Source: Agromyces cerinus (lineage in GTDB: Bacteria; Actinomycetota; Actinomycetes; Actinomycetales; Microbacteriaceae). From it: 64,000 nt of DNA. A program made the translations under genes and the position numbers. Positions 1 through 8,344 of the stretch are shown here, one piece after another. Each line of letters begins with the position of its first letter. Positions within the stretch are counted from its first letter, which is position 1. The notes beneath the pieces were generated by a model. That model worked only from the letters and a program-made list of their open reading frames with translations. It did not search any database and was not told where the DNA came from. The stretch is taken from NCBI RefSeq assembly GCF_016907835.1, contig NZ_JAFBCT010000001.1:2976001-3040000 (forward strand), written 5' to 3'.

Positions 1-1
1 C

Positions 2-880
2 GACCTCGAGGCGTGCGGCATCTGCTCCCCCGGCCACCGGGCGGCGTTCCCCGTCATCGCGGCGTTCATCACGCGCGCCGGCCTCACGCCCTACGACGTG
101 CCGAGCCGCACCGGCGAGCTCAAGCACCTGATCCTCACCGAATCGCCCGACGGCGAGCTCATGATCCGCTTCGTCGTGCGCTCGACCGAGCCGGTGGGCC
201 GCATCCGCAAGCACCTGCCGTGGCTCCTCGCCGAACTGCCGAACGCCCGCGTCGTCACCGCGAACGTGCTGCCCGAGCACAAGGCCGTGCTCGAAGGCGA
301 GCACGAGATCGTCCTCACCGAGGCCGAGACCCTGCCGATGCGACTCGGCGACGTCACGATGCACCTGCGGCCGCAGAGCTTCTTCCAGACCAACACCGAG
401 ATCGCCGAGGCACTCTACGTCGAAGCGCGCGACTGGGTGCGCGCGCTCGCGCCCGACTCGGCGTGGGACCTCTACTCGGGCGTCGGCGGCTTCGCCCTGC
501 ACATCGCGGATGCCGCGGCATCCGTCACCGGAATCGAGACGAGCGTCGAGGCCGTCGCGAGCGCCGAGCTCAGCCGAACGGATGCCGCGCTCTCACGTGT
601 GCGGTTCGAGTCCGGCGACGCCACGGCCTTTGCCCTCGGCGCCGAGACTGCCCCCGACCTCGTGATCGTGAACCCGCCCCGGCGGGGCATCGGCCGCGAG
701 CTCAGCGGATGGCTCGAGGCATCCGACGTGCTTCACGTGCTCTACTCGAGCTGCAACGCGGCCTCGCTCGCACGCGACCTCGAGGCGATGCCGTCACTGC
801 GGCCGGTGCGCGGCCGGGTGTTCGACATGTTCCCGCAGACGACGCACTTCGAGGTCATGGTGCTGCTCGAACGGGTCTGA
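2..880 (+). CDS. rlmC: 23S rRNA (uracil-C5)-methyltransferase RlmC, 5' truncated
   Basis: SAM-dependent methyltransferase of the TrmA/RumA/RumB family that makes m5U in 23S rRNA (U747 in the RlmC branch). The reading frame is open from base 2, so the N-terminus, with most cysteines of the [4Fe-4S] site, lies outside the window; the remnant LEACGIC just inside the edge is the last part of that cysteine region. The SAM motif DLYSGVGGFALH, the NPPRRGIG motif and the catalytic cysteine in YSSCN are all present, and the C-terminus is complete (FDMFPQTTHFEVMVLLERV). The phrase AGLTPYDVPSRTGELKHLILTES matches RumB rather than RumA. A GTG at 98 exists but is internal, because conserved sequence continues upstream of it. 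Confidence 0.92.
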   Translation, partial: DLEACGICSPGHRAAFPVIAAFITRAGLTPYDVPSRTGELKHLILTESPDGELMIRFVVRSTEPVGRIRKHLPWLLAELPNARVVTANVLPEHKAVLEGEHEIVLTEAETLPMRLGDVTMHLRPQSFFQTNTEIAEALYVEARDWVRALAPDSAWDLYSGVGGFALHIADAAASVTGIETSVEAVASAELSRTDAALSRVRFESGDATAFALGAETAPDLVIVNPPRRGIGRELSGWLEASDVLHVLYSSCNAASLARDLEAMPSLRPVRGRVFDMFPQTTHFEVMVLLERV

Positions 881-938
881 CCTCGAGACCCGAGTCGGCG
901 GCCGAACGCCCGGCTGCTCGCGCCCGGCCGCCTCGGCG

Positions 939-1061
939 TCAGCGCTTGCGCGGCTTGACGATGCCGTCGTCGGCCTTCTCGCGCTTCAGTGCTCGTTTCT
1001 CTTTCAACGAGAGCTGGGCTTGCTTCTTGGCGGTGTTTCCGCGGGCGTTCTTCTCGGACAT
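939..1061 (-). CDS. Small basic 40-aa protein of unknown function
   Basis: A 40-residue ORF, MSEKNARGNTAKK..., with about 13 Lys/Arg and no hydrophobic stretch, ending DDGIVKPRKR. It is too short for ordinary ORF calling. The ATG has a purine-rich GGGAAG stretch about 10 nt upstream, and the gene fills the space between rlmC and the next gene. Short highly charged proteins of this style are common in Microbacteriaceae, often without a function. The mix of charged residues and an EKRALKREK helix suggests a helical, perhaps nucleic-acid-associated peptide; this is inference. The frame has no competing conserved gene on the other strand. Confidence 0.6.
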   Translation of the reverse strand: MSEKNARGNTAKKQAQLSLKEKRALKREKADDGIVKPRKR

Positions 1062-1231
1062 GCTGGGCTCGCTTCCCTTCATCAGCTGGCGGGCTTCCGA
1101 TGACCATAGCCCACCCCCCAGGGGAAGTCACTTCGGCAGCCACCGCCCCGCAACCGCGTTTCGAAACCGGCCCGGTTCAGGCATTTCCTTGAGCGTGGGC
1201 TATACTGGCAGGTCACGCCAAAGGAGGCGAC

Positions 1232-1483
1232 ATGAAGAGGATCCCTACGTTCCTCGCGACGATGGTCGTCGCGACCTGGCTGTTCATGATCGGCTTCGCA
1301 GCCGGTTTCGAGAGTGAACTCGCCGCCCACCCGACGCTCACCCGCGAACACCCCGACGCACTGGTCGCCGGACTCACCATGGGCATCAGCGCCGTCGGCG
1401 CCATGCTGGTGATCGTCGCCAGTGTGCGAGTCGCGAAGTCACTGGTCAGGGCACGATCTCGCGAGGTCCCAACGGCGCTGTAG
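1232..1483 (+). CDS. Small two-helix membrane protein
   Basis: 83 aa. The start follows an excellent ribosome-binding site (AAAGGAGG, 4 nt spacing). Residues 5-25 (FLATMVVATWLFMIGFAAGF) and about 48-70 (LVAGLTMGISAVGAMLVIVASV) are hydrophobic helices joined by a short acidic loop (ESELAAHPTLTREHPDA); the C-terminus is basic (VRARSREV), so both ends are probably cytoplasmic. I do not recognise a family. It stands alone between a basic small protein and the convergent proC gene. Confidence 0.65.
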   Translation: MKRIPTFLATMVVATWLFMIGFAAGFESELAAHPTLTREHPDALVAGLTMGISAVGAMLVIVASVRVAKSLVRARSREVPTAL

Positions 1484-1590
1484 CGCCGGAGCGGCGCTGC
1501 GCCGCACATCGCGGCGCGGCGTGCGCCCTCGGGGCGCAGGCACGATGCCTGCACCCCGAGGTGTGCTCAGCCGAGCGCCGGGAGGGCCGC

Positions 1591-2442
1591 TCAGGCGCCC
1601 GCGGCCAGTTCGCGCGCGCGGGCGAGCGCGGCGTCGGTGGCGCGATCGAAGGTCTGCTTGAAGCCGGCCTCCTCGAGCACGGCGACCGCGCGCTCGGTGG
1701 TGCCCTTGGGGCTCGTGACGCGGCGGCGCAGCTCGGCGGGCCCGTCGTCGGAGGCGGCGAGCAGCTCGCTCGCCCCGCGGAACGTGCCCTCGACCATGAC
1801 GGCCGCCTGCTCGGGGGTGAAGCCCTTGTCGACCGCCGCGGCCGTGAGCTGCTCGATCAGGTAGAAGACGTAGGCCGGGCCAGAGCCCGAGATCGTCGAG
1901 AGCGCGTCGATCTGCCCCTCGGGCACGACGAGCACCTCGCCGACGGTCTCGAAGAGCGCCACGGCGAGCGCGAGGTCGTCGTCGCTCGACCGGGTACCGG
2001 CCGAGACACCCGTGACGGCGCGGCCGACCACGGCCGGGGTGTTCGGCATCGAACGGATCACCGCGACCGACTCGGGCAGCAGCGACTCGAAGGTCGCGAC
2101 CGTGACCCCGGCCGCGACGCTCACGACGATCGCCCCGGGCTCGAGCGCGTCGGCGATCTCCTCGAGGAGCGCGGGCACCATCGCGGGCTTCACGGCGACG
2201 ACCACGAGCTTCGCGCCGGCGACGGCCGTGCGGTTGGCCGCGGCATCCGTCTCAGTGGCGTACGCGACGACCCCCGGAAGCGCCGCGAGCTCGGCCGCCT
2301 TCTCGGCGCTGCGGTTCGTGGCGCGGATGCCGCCGTCGACCTCGATGCCCGGCTGCAACAGGCCTGTGAGGATGGCGCGGGCCATCGAACCCGCCCCCAG
2401 AAACGCGATCGCGGGCAGTCTGACGGGGGCCTCGGCACTCAT
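1591..2442 (-). CDS. proC: Pyrroline-5-carboxylate reductase
   Basis: Catalyses the last step of proline synthesis, NAD(P)H-dependent reduction of 1-pyrroline-5-carboxylate. 283 aa, the usual length. An N-terminal Rossmann fold with IAFLGAGSMARAIL is followed by the dimerisation domain with the family signature region around TISGSGPAYVFYLIEQL and VTSPKGTTERAV. The ATG at 2442 is preferred to the ATG at 2451 because a TAGGAT -10 box ends exactly 7 nt upstream of it, the arrangement of a leaderless actinobacterial mRNA. It is transcribed divergently from the metal transporter gene at 2524, with a perfect inverted repeat in between. Confidence 0.95.
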   Translation of the reverse strand: MSAEAPVRLPAIAFLGAGSMARAILTGLLQPGIEVDGGIRATNRSAEKAAELAALPGVVAYATETDAAANRTAVAGAKLVVVAVKPAMVPALLEEIADALEPGAIVVSVAAGVTVATFESLLPESVAVIRSMPNTPAVVGRAVTGVSAGTRSSDDDLALAVALFETVGEVLVVPEGQIDALSTISGSGPAYVFYLIEQLTAAAVDKGFTPEQAAVMVEGTFRGASELLAASDDGPAELRRRVTSPKGTTERAVAVLEEAGFKQTFDRATDAALARARELAAGA

Positions 2443-2449
2443 GCGACCC

Positions 2450-2517
2450 ATCCTAGATTCGGGACCTGATGCTGTGGGGGTGCGTGAATGTCGCACGTCA
2501 CGCACCCCGTTTAGGAT
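2450..2517. promoter_or_regulatory. Divergent leaderless promoters of proC and the CDF transporter gene
   Basis: On the minus strand TAGGAT (2450-2455) lies 7 nt before the proC ATG; on the plus strand TAGGAT (2512-2517) lies 6 nt before the ATG at 2524. TANNNT at this distance is the mark of leaderless transcripts in actinobacteria. Neither gene has a Shine-Dalgarno sequence. Confidence 0.6.
2477..2508. promoter_or_regulatory. Perfect 11-bp inverted repeat, candidate operator
   Basis: Arms GGGGTGCGTGA (2477-2487) and TCACGCACCCC (2498-2508) with a 10-nt spacer. It lies directly upstream of the -10 box of the CDF gene, where the -35 would be, so a bound repressor would block that promoter. 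It does not look like a known Zur or MntR box. Confidence 0.5.
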
Positions 2518-2523
2518 TGCTGC

Positions 2524-3486
2524 ATGAGCGCATCGGGCGGCACCAAGGCAATCATCGCGGCGTTCCTCGCCAATACGGGCATCGCCCTGACGAAGTTCAT
2601 CGCGTGGTTCTTCTCGGGCTCCGCCTCGATGCTCGCCGAGGGCGTGCACTCGGTCGCCGATGCCGGCAACCAGCTGCTGCTGATCCTCGGCGGCCGCAAG
2701 GCGAAGAAGGCGGCCGACAAGGAGCACCCCTTCGGCTACGGCCGCGAGCGCTACGTGTACGCCTTCGTCGTCTCGATCATCCTGTTCTCGGTCGGTGGCA
2801 TCTTCTCGATCTACGAGGGCGTCGACAAGCTGACGCACCCGCACGAGCTCGAGAACGCCTGGCTGCCGCTGCTCGTGCTCTCGATCGCGATCGTGCTCGA
2901 GTCGTTCTCGCTGCGCACCGCGGTCAAGGAGTCGAACCACATCCGCGGTCGCCAGAGCTGGGTGCAGTTCGTGCGCCGGGCGAAGGCGCCCGAGCTGCCC
3001 GTCGTGCTGCTCGAAGACGTCGCGGCCCTCATCGGCCTCGTCTTCGCGTTCATCGCCGTCGGTCTCACGGTGCTCACCGGCAACCCGGTCTTCGACGCCA
3101 TCGGCACGCTCATGATCGGCACCCTCCTCGTGCTCGTGGCGATCGTGCTCGGCATCGAGACGAAGTCGCTCCTCGTCGGCGAGGGCGCCAACGACGACGA
3201 CCTGGCCCGCATCGAGCAGGCGATCCTCGCCGGCCCCGAGGCCGAGCGCATCATCCACATGAAGACCCTCTACCTCGGCCCCGACGAGCTGCTCATCGCC
3301 GCGAAGCTCGGGTTCGCAGCCGACCAGCGCCTGCTCGAGGTGGCGGTGGCGACCAACGTGATCGAGCAGCGCATCCGCGACGCGGTGCCGTCGGCGCGCG
3401 CCATCTACATCGAACCCGACGTCTACGTCGAGCCGAACCAGCCTGCACCGCCCACCGACGCCATCGTCATCAAGGGCCTCGAGTGA
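2524..3486 (+). CDS. Cation diffusion facilitator (ZnT9-like subgroup)
   Basis: Proton-coupled divalent metal efflux carrier of the inner membrane, about 6 helices, 320 aa. The first metal site is the HSVAD motif (His42, Asp46). At the second site this branch has LLEDVAAL (Glu164, Asp165) instead of the usual HxxxD, as in SLC30A9/ZnT9-type proteins, so zinc specificity cannot be assumed. DKEHPFGYGRERY after helix 2 is the conserved family loop. The C-terminal cytoplasmic domain (from about residue 220) ends AIYIEPDVYVEP. Start chosen by the TAGGAT box 6 nt upstream. The following amidotransferase gene overlaps its stop by 4 nt. Confidence 0.9.
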   Translation: MSASGGTKAIIAAFLANTGIALTKFIAWFFSGSASMLAEGVHSVADAGNQLLLILGGRKAKKAADKEHPFGYGRERYVYAFVVSIILFSVGGIFSIYEGVDKLTHPHELENAWLPLLVLSIAIVLESFSLRTAVKESNHIRGRQSWVQFVRRAKAPELPVVLLEDVAALIGLVFAFIAVGLTVLTGNPVFDAIGTLMIGTLLVLVAIVLGIETKSLLVGEGANDDDLARIEQAILAGPEAERIIHMKTLYLGPDELLIAAKLGFAADQRLLEVAVATNVIEQRIRDAVPSARAIYIEPDVYVEPNQPAPPTDAIVIKGLE

Positions 3487-4211
3487 CGGCTGCCCGTGGC
3501 ACCGCCCTGGTGCTGCGCCACGACTCCGCGATCGGCCTCGGCAACCTCGGCCCCACGCTCGAGGCGCACGGCTACGAGATCGTCACGGTCGACGCCCCGT
3601 CGACGGATGTCTCTGCACTCGACGCCCTCGCGCCCGACCTCGTCGTGGTGCTCGGCGGCGACGAGGGCGCATACGAGATCGACCGGTATCCGTACCTCGC
3701 CGACGAGATCGCGCTGCTCCGCACCCGCATCGACGCCGAGGCGCCGATCTTCGGCGTGTGCCTCGGCGCGCAGCTGCTCGCCAGCTCGCTCGGAGCCGAG
3801 GTCTTCAAGGGCCCGAAGAAGGAGGTCGGCTGGCTGACCGTCGAGCCGACCGAGGCCGGGGCGAACTCGCCCGTGCGGCACTTCGCCGGGGTGCCGACGG
3901 TGCAGTGGCACGGCGACACCTTCGAGCTGCCGGCGGGCGTCGAACGACTCGCCTCGTCGGGCGCCTACGAGAACCAGGCCTTCGCGAAGGGCGAGTGGCT
4001 GCTCGCGGTGCAGTTCCACCCCGAGGTCACCGACGAGATCCACGAGGAGTGGCTGCGGGAGTGGGGCGACGAGCTGCCCGACTACGGCCTCAGCCGCGAA
4101 CAGCTGCGCGAGGAGCGTGCGTCGTTCGGGCCACTCGCGCAGGAGGCATCCGCTCGGCTGCTCGGCGACTACCTCGAGGGGCTCGCAGCGCGCGTCGCGC
4201 GAGCCTCGTAG
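3483..4211 (+). CDS. Class I glutamine amidotransferase-like protein
   Basis: 242 aa, GuaA-like GATase1 fold. The triad is visible: nucleophile Cys93 in FGVCLGAQLLA, His179 and Glu181 in VQFHPEV. It is a free-standing amidotransferase without a synthetase domain, so the ammonia acceptor is unknown; homologues are usually called GMP synthase-like amidotransferases and some hydrolyse gamma-glutamyl bonds. The GTG start at 3483 overlaps the stop of the CDF gene (GTGA), which implies translational coupling. A longer open frame upstream of 3483 is only the shadow of the transporter gene. Confidence 0.85.
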   Translation: MTAARGTALVLRHDSAIGLGNLGPTLEAHGYEIVTVDAPSTDVSALDALAPDLVVVLGGDEGAYEIDRYPYLADEIALLRTRIDAEAPIFGVCLGAQLLASSLGAEVFKGPKKEVGWLTVEPTEAGANSPVRHFAGVPTVQWHGDTFELPAGVERLASSGAYENQAFAKGEWLLAVQFHPEVTDEIHEEWLREWGDELPDYGLSREQLREERASFGPLAQEASARLLGDYLEGLAARVARAS

Positions 4212-4225
4212 CCTCGCGCCCGGCC

Positions 4226-4321
4226 GGTCGAGTAGCGACGCAGGAGCGTATCGAGACCCGGTGACGCGGTCATCTGACCGGACACCGGGGTCTCGATACG
4301 GCGCTGGCGCGCTACTCGACC
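4226..4321. repeat. REP-like intergenic inverted repeat
   Basis: Arms GGTCGAGTAGCG (from 4226) and CGCTACTCGACC (to 4321), plus inner arms TATCGAGACC and GGTCTCGATA, form a large interrupted hairpin between two convergent genes. Elements with GGTCGAGTAGCG...TATCGAGACC are familiar from Microbacteriaceae intergenic regions. It can also act as a bidirectional terminator here. Confidence 0.7.
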
Positions 4322-4332
4322 GACGATTCGGA

Positions 4333-5118
4333 CTAGAAGTGCGTGCCGCCGTCGATGCGCACCTCGGTGCCGGTGATGAACGCACCGTCTTCGCTCGCGA
4401 GCATCGCGACGACGCCGGCGACGGTCTCGGGGCTGGCCATGCCCTGCGCGATCGCCGGGGTGAGCTTCATGAAGAGGCTGAAGTCGGCGTCGGCGGGCAG
4501 GCCGGGGCCCTGGCTCTGCTTGCTCTCGCCGCTGCCGTCGGTCATGCCCGACGAGATCGAGCCCGGCTGCACCGAGTTGAAGCGGATGCCCTGCTTGCCG
4601 TATTCGGCGGCGAGCGCGTGGGTCATCGACTGCACGCCGCCCTTGCTGGCCGCGTAGGCCGACATGTACGGATGCGCGAAGGCGGCCGACGTCGAGCTGA
4701 AATTCACGACCGCGGCGCCGTTGCCCTCGAGGAGGGCGGGGATCGACTCGCGGATCATGAGGAAGGTGCCGACGAGGTTCACGTTGATGACCTGCTGGAA
4801 CTGCTCGAGCGTGGTCTCGTGCGTGTGCGACGAGCGGAGGATGCCGGCGGCGTTGACGAGCACGTCGAGCCCGCCGAGCGCCTGCACGGCTGCCGCTACG
4901 CCCTCGCGCACGGATGCCTCGTCGGAGATGTTCACGACGACGGTCGTGAGGCGATCGGCGGCGTCGCCGGCCTTCGCCACGGTGTCGGCGAGGCCGGCCT
5001 CGCTGACATCGGCGGCGACGACGCTGCCGCCCTCGGCGAGCATTCGGAGCACGGTGGCCTGGCCGATGCCGGAGCCTCCGCCGGTGACGATGGCGCGGCG
5101 TCCTTCATAACGGTTCAT
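4333..5118 (-). CDS. Short-chain dehydrogenase/reductase
   Basis: 261 aa classical SDR. The Rossmann motif is TGGGSGIG near the N-terminus, NAAG follows strand 4, and the catalytic Ser (FSSTSAA) and Tyr-Lys (YAASK) are present; the end EVRIDGGTHF is typical of the FabG-like group. NAD(P)H-dependent reduction or oxidation of a small alcohol/ketone is expected, with unknown substrate. Start at 5118 has a GAAAGG site about 10 nt upstream. It diverges from a TetR gene across a long palindrome, so it is probably the regulated target, perhaps for detoxification of the TetR ligand. Confidence 0.9.
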   Translation of the reverse strand: MNRYEGRRAIVTGGGSGIGQATVLRMLAEGGSVVAADVSEAGLADTVAKAGDAADRLTTVVVNISDEASVREGVAAAVQALGGLDVLVNAAGILRSSHTHETTLEQFQQVINVNLVGTFLMIRESIPALLEGNGAAVVNFSSTSAAFAHPYMSAYAASKGGVQSMTHALAAEYGKQGIRFNSVQPGSISSGMTDGSGESKQSQGPGLPADADFSLFMKLTPAIAQGMASPETVAGVVAMLASEDGAFITGTEVRIDGGTHF

Positions 5119-5161
5119 GACTGTTGACCTTTCAGGGTTCGGGAAGATATAGGACACGCTA

Positions 5162-5192
5162 CGCCACACTGACACGTTGTGCCAGTGTGGCG
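5162..5192. promoter_or_regulatory. 31-bp near-perfect palindrome, TetR operator
   Basis: Arms CGCCACACTG (5162-5171) and CAGTGTGGCG (5183-5192) are perfect, and the inner CAC/GTG pairs extend the dyad. It lies midway between the divergent SDR and TetR genes; a TATATC-like -10 for the SDR gene (5146-5151, minus strand) is just beside it. Length and symmetry are what a TetR dimer pair uses. Confidence 0.8.
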
Positions 5193-5233
5193 ATGAGCGC
5201 CATGTTGACGCGGTCATCGCGTACGCTTCGAAC

Positions 5234-5854
5234 GTGGACGAGAAACCCCCGACGCTGACCGAACGCCGCAAGGCCGCGACCCAGCTCGAGCTCGCCCGCG
5301 CCGCCGCCCGCCTCTTCACCGATCGCGGCCCCGACGCGACGACCGCCGAGGAGATCGCGGCCGCCGGCGGTGTGGCACTGCGCACCTTCTACCGCTACTT
5401 CCGCACGAAGGAGGATGCCGTCGCGCCGCTCCTCACCGTCGGCGCCGACCACTGGCGGGCGCTGCTCGCGGCATCCGACCGCTCGGTCGACCCGCTCACG
5501 GCGATCGAGCGCGCCATCACCGAGGCCCTCACGCCTCCCGGTGACGACCTCGAGGGAGTGCACTGGACTCGCGGCCTCCTGCGCGCCGGTGTCGACGACC
5601 CCGCCCTCATGAACGTCTGGTACCGGGTCAACCGCGAATCCGAGACGAAGCTGCGCGGCGTGATCCTCGAGCTCGGCGGGCCGTCCGTCGACGACTCGAC
5701 TGCGCGACTCGTCGCCGCAGCGGCCACCGACGCGATCCGCATCGCGCTCGAGGCGTGGGCCGAGACGGATGACCCCGAGCTCGGGCCGGGCTCGCCGGCC
5801 GAACGGGCCGTGCAGAACTTCCGGCGCCTCTCGGCGGGTCTCACGAGCGCCTGA
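5234..5854 (+). CDS. TetR family transcriptional regulator
   Basis: 206 aa. The N-terminal helix-turn-helix is clear: [46 protein letters not shown], followed by an all-helical ligand-binding domain of the TetR_C type. The GTG at 5234 is favoured over the ATG at 5177 because that one lies inside the operator, and because TACGCT sits 6 nt before the GTG (leaderless pattern). It most likely represses the divergent SDR gene and itself through the palindrome at 5162-5192. Its last 14 nt overlap the end of the convergent tadA gene. Confidence 0.88.
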   Translation: MDEKPPTLTERRKAATQLELARAAARLFTDRGPDATTAEEIAAAGGVALRTFYRYFRTKEDAVAPLLTVGADHWRALLAASDRSVDPLTAIERAITEALTPPGDDLEGVHWTRGLLRAGVDDPALMNVWYRVNRESETKLRGVILELGGPSVDDSTARLVAAAATDAIRIALEAWAETDDPELGPGSPAERAVQNFRRLSAGLTSA

Positions 5855-6308
5855 GCGGGTCCTCGAAGAAGTCGAGCAGCAGCCGGGCGGCGGCATCCGC
5901 CTCGACGCCGGCGAACACCTCGACCCGGTGATTGAGCCTGCGGTCGCGCAGCACGTCGTAGAGCGAACCGGCGGCTCCGGCCTTCTCGTCCCAGGCGCCG
6001 AACACGACGGTCGGGATGCGGGCCGCGAGGATCGCCCCGGCGCACATGACGCAGGGCTCCAGCGTGACGACGAGCGTGCAGTCGGTGAGCCGCCAGTCGC
6101 CCGTGGCCTCGGCGGCCGAGCGGAGCGCCAGGAGCTCGGCGTGCGCGGTCGGGTCCCCATGCAGCTCGCGCTCGTTGCGACGTGCGGCGACGACCTCGCC
6201 GGCGGCGTCGACGACGATCGCACCGACCGGCACATCGCGCGTCGCGGGCGCCTGAGCGGCCTCGGCGAGCGCGAGGCGCATCCACTCCCGGTGCTGCGGC
6301 AGCTCCAC
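5841..6308 (-). CDS. tadA: tRNA-adenosine(34) deaminase TadA
   Basis: Converts A34 to inosine in the anticodon of tRNA-Arg(ACG), whose gene lies at 28212-28284 in this window. 155 aa. Zinc site: HAE in [10 protein letters not shown] and PCVMC in [11 protein letters not shown]; Glu of HAE is the proton shuttle. Start GTG 6308 has GGAGG with 8 nt spacing; the GTG at 6314 would be only 2 nt from it. The gene runs divergent to upp. The cytosine-deaminase-like superfamily includes other enzymes, but the N-terminal [12 protein letters not shown] and the genome context (next to upp) are typical of TadA. Confidence 0.92.
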   Translation of the reverse strand: MELPQHREWMRLALAEAAQAPATRDVPVGAIVVDAAGEVVAARRNERELHGDPTAHAELLALRSAAEATGDWRLTDCTLVVTLEPCVMCAGAILAARIPTVVFGAWDEKAGAAGSLYDVLRDRRLNHRVEVFAGVEADAAARLLLDFFEDPLRRS

Positions 6309-6340
6309 GATCACTCCCTCCGCGCGACGACCCTGCGAAC

Positions 6341-6346
6341 TAGACT
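6341..6346 (+). promoter_or_regulatory. -10 box of upp (leaderless)
   Basis: TAGACT ends 7 nt before the upp ATG and there is no ribosome-binding site, so the mRNA probably begins at or next to the start codon. No good -35 is visible. Confidence 0.5.
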
Positions 6347-6353
6347 CGAGCCT

Positions 6354-6989
6354 ATGCGAGTCCACGTTGCCGACCACCCGCTCATCACCCACAAGCTGAC
6401 GGTGCTCCGCGACGTGAACACCCCGTCGCCGGTGTTCCGCTCGCTCGTCGAAGAGCTCATGACCCTGCTCGCCTACGAGGGCACGCGCGGCGTGCGGGTC
6501 GAGCCGGTCGACATCGTCACCCCGGTCGCCCCCACCACCGGCGTGCGCATCGCCGACCCGAAGCCGCTCATCGTGCCGATCCTCCGCGCGGGGCTCGGCA
6601 TGCTCGAGGGCATGGTGAAGCTCGTGCCCACGGCCGAGGTCGGCTTCCTGGGCATGGCACGCAACGAAGAGACGCTCGAGCCCACCACCTACGCCGAGCG
6701 CCTGCCCGACGACCTCAGCGACCGCCAGTGCTTCGTGCTCGACCCGATGCTCGCCACGGGCGGCTCGCTCATCGCAGCGATCGAGTTCCTGCTGAAGCGC
6801 GGGGCGACGGATGTCACGGCGATCTGCATCCTCGCAGCCCCCGAGGGACTCGCGGCGGTCGAGCAGGCCATGCAGGGCCGCGGCGAAGTGACCGTCGTGC
6901 TCGGCGCCGTCGACGAGCGCCTCAACGAACTCGGCTACATCGTGCCCGGCCTCGGCGACGCGGGCGATCGCCTGTACGGCACGGTATAG
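6354..6989 (+). CDS. upp: Uracil phosphoribosyltransferase
   Basis: Salvage enzyme, uracil + PRPP to UMP. 211 aa, the standard length, starting [20 protein letters not shown]. The PRPP-binding loop is [16 protein letters not shown], and the uracil-binding C-terminus is complete ([22 protein letters not shown]). Start fixed by homology and by the TAGACT box. A weak hairpin (GCCTCG at 7026-7031 with CGAGGC at 7038-7043) follows 36 nt after the stop. Confidence 0.96.
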   Translation: MRVHVADHPLITHKLTVLRDVNTPSPVFRSLVEELMTLLAYEGTRGVRVEPVDIVTPVAPTTGVRIADPKPLIVPILRAGLGMLEGMVKLVPTAEVGFLGMARNEETLEPTTYAERLPDDLSDRQCFVLDPMLATGGSLIAAIEFLLKRGATDVTAICILAAPEGLAAVEQAMQGRGEVTVVLGAVDERLNELGYIVPGLGDAGDRLYGTV

Positions 6990-7487
6990 CCCCGCCGCGA
7001 ATCCCGTCCGCCGAAGGATCTTCGAGCCTCGACACGCCGAGGCGAGAATCCGACGCGGAAGATTTCTGAAACTGCGTGTTCATCGCAGAATCTTGCAAGC
7101 ATCGCGATGGGCTGACTGATCCTGCCGGATGCCTCTCGGCAGCGCGCACCGCGTGCGACGAACACCCCCGGTCATAGATCGTCACGAATTGACACATGCT
7201 CGGTGATCGGTTTGACTGACGCTCATGACAGACACCGCACGCAACCTGACCGCCCACGGCGCTCTCAGGACGACCGGCATGATGATGCCGGCACGTGCAG
7301 CCATGTGTTGTCGAATGTGCCGCTGACCGCGACCCCACCGCCGAGTTCCGCAGCCGATCCGCACCCAGATCGACGCCGACTCCTCTGAACCCACCGCATC
7401 CGGGGGTTCGCCCGGCCGTCCGGCCATTCGCTCAGACCCCGACTCCAGGGGTCCGTCGCTGCACCCTTCACGCAAGGATTCTCCGTC
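6990..7487. other. 498-bp region without a recognisable gene
   Basis: Long upstream region of the winged-helix gene. It holds a TTGACA (7189-7194) without a convincing -10 box at the right distance, and a perfect hairpin CCGGCAT-GATG-ATGCCGG (7274-7291) that would lie in the 5' leader. The short ORFs here lack conserved features. No riboswitch that I recognise. Confidence 0.5.
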
Positions 7488-8282
7488 ATGTCTCTCGCAC
7501 TCGCACCCGCTCCCATCCGCACCGTCCAGGCCCGCACCGCACCGTCGCTCGCCGCAGCGCCGACGCACGTGTCGGCCCCGCTCCGCTCCGTGCCCGCCGA
7601 AGTCGCGCAGGCCGCCTCCGTCACGTCGCCCGACACCGCGACGGCAGCCCGCAGCCCGCGGGTCCGCGCCGTACCCGAGGGCACCGAAGCGCGCGGCTTC
7701 GTGCTCTACGTCGGCATCGACGAAGCCAAGGCCCTCTCCGACGGCACCACCCTTCACCGCATCGTCGAGGCGCTGCGCACGCTCACGGCCGAGGTCTCCC
7801 CCTCCGCCGAGACGTACGCCGCGGTGGCACTCGCTCCCGAAGGGGCCGGCGGCCGCGATGTCGACGTCGTCCGCCTCGCCCTGCAGGACCCGTCAGCACT
7901 CGCCAAGCAGCGCGAGGGACAGGGCACCCGCGACGACGCCGACCGGCACCCCAACGGCGTGATCATCGACATCTCGCGCAAGCGCGTGCTGCTCGACGGC
8001 GAGGCCGCGGGCCTCACCTACAAGGAGTTCGAACTGCTGCAGTACCTCGTGCTGCGCGAGGGCCGCACGATCGACCGCCACGAGCTCATCGACAGCCTCT
8101 GGGATGCCGACGACGAGGCCCCGAGCGAGCGCACCATCGACGTGCACGTGCGTCGCCTGCGCTCGAAGCTCGCGCACTACCAGGACATCGTGCGCACCGT
8201 TCGCGGTGTCGGCTACCGCTTCGACCGTCACGCGGATGTCTCGATCCGCCAGGCGTCGACGCCCTCCCCCGACCTGTACTGA
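7488..8282 (+). CDS. Winged-helix (OmpR/PhoB-type) regulator without receiver domain
   Basis: 264 aa. Residues about 165-250 form a complete Trans_reg_C winged helix (GLTYKEFELLQYLVLREGRTIDRHELIDSLW...TIDVHVRRLRSKL...VRGVGYRFD). The N-terminal part is not a phosphoacceptor receiver: it begins with about 60 Ala/Pro/Thr-rich residues, then a compact segment (RGFVLYVGIDEAKALSDGTTLHRIVEALRTL) of unknown type. It therefore cannot be driven by an ordinary histidine kinase. Ribosome-binding site AAGGA 10 nt upstream. Such orphan regulators are widespread in Microbacteriaceae; targets unknown. Confidence 0.85.
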   Translation: MSLALAPAPIRTVQARTAPSLAAAPTHVSAPLRSVPAEVAQAASVTSPDTATAARSPRVRAVPEGTEARGFVLYVGIDEAKALSDGTTLHRIVEALRTLTAEVSPSAETYAAVALAPEGAGGRDVDVVRLALQDPSALAKQREGQGTRDDADRHPNGVIIDISRKRVLLDGEAAGLTYKEFELLQYLVLREGRTIDRHELIDSLWDADDEAPSERTIDVHVRRLRSKLAHYQDIVRTVRGVGYRFDRHADVSIRQASTPSPDLY

Positions 8283-8344
8283 GGCCGTTCGCGGTTCCTT
8301 GGTCGGATCCGCGGCGCTACGCTGACCTCGACGAGGGAGGTCGG

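Noticed and set aside
6990..7487. Riboswitch or small RNA gene
   Set aside because: One clean hairpin exists, but nothing matches a riboswitch core and no promoter-terminator pair encloses it.
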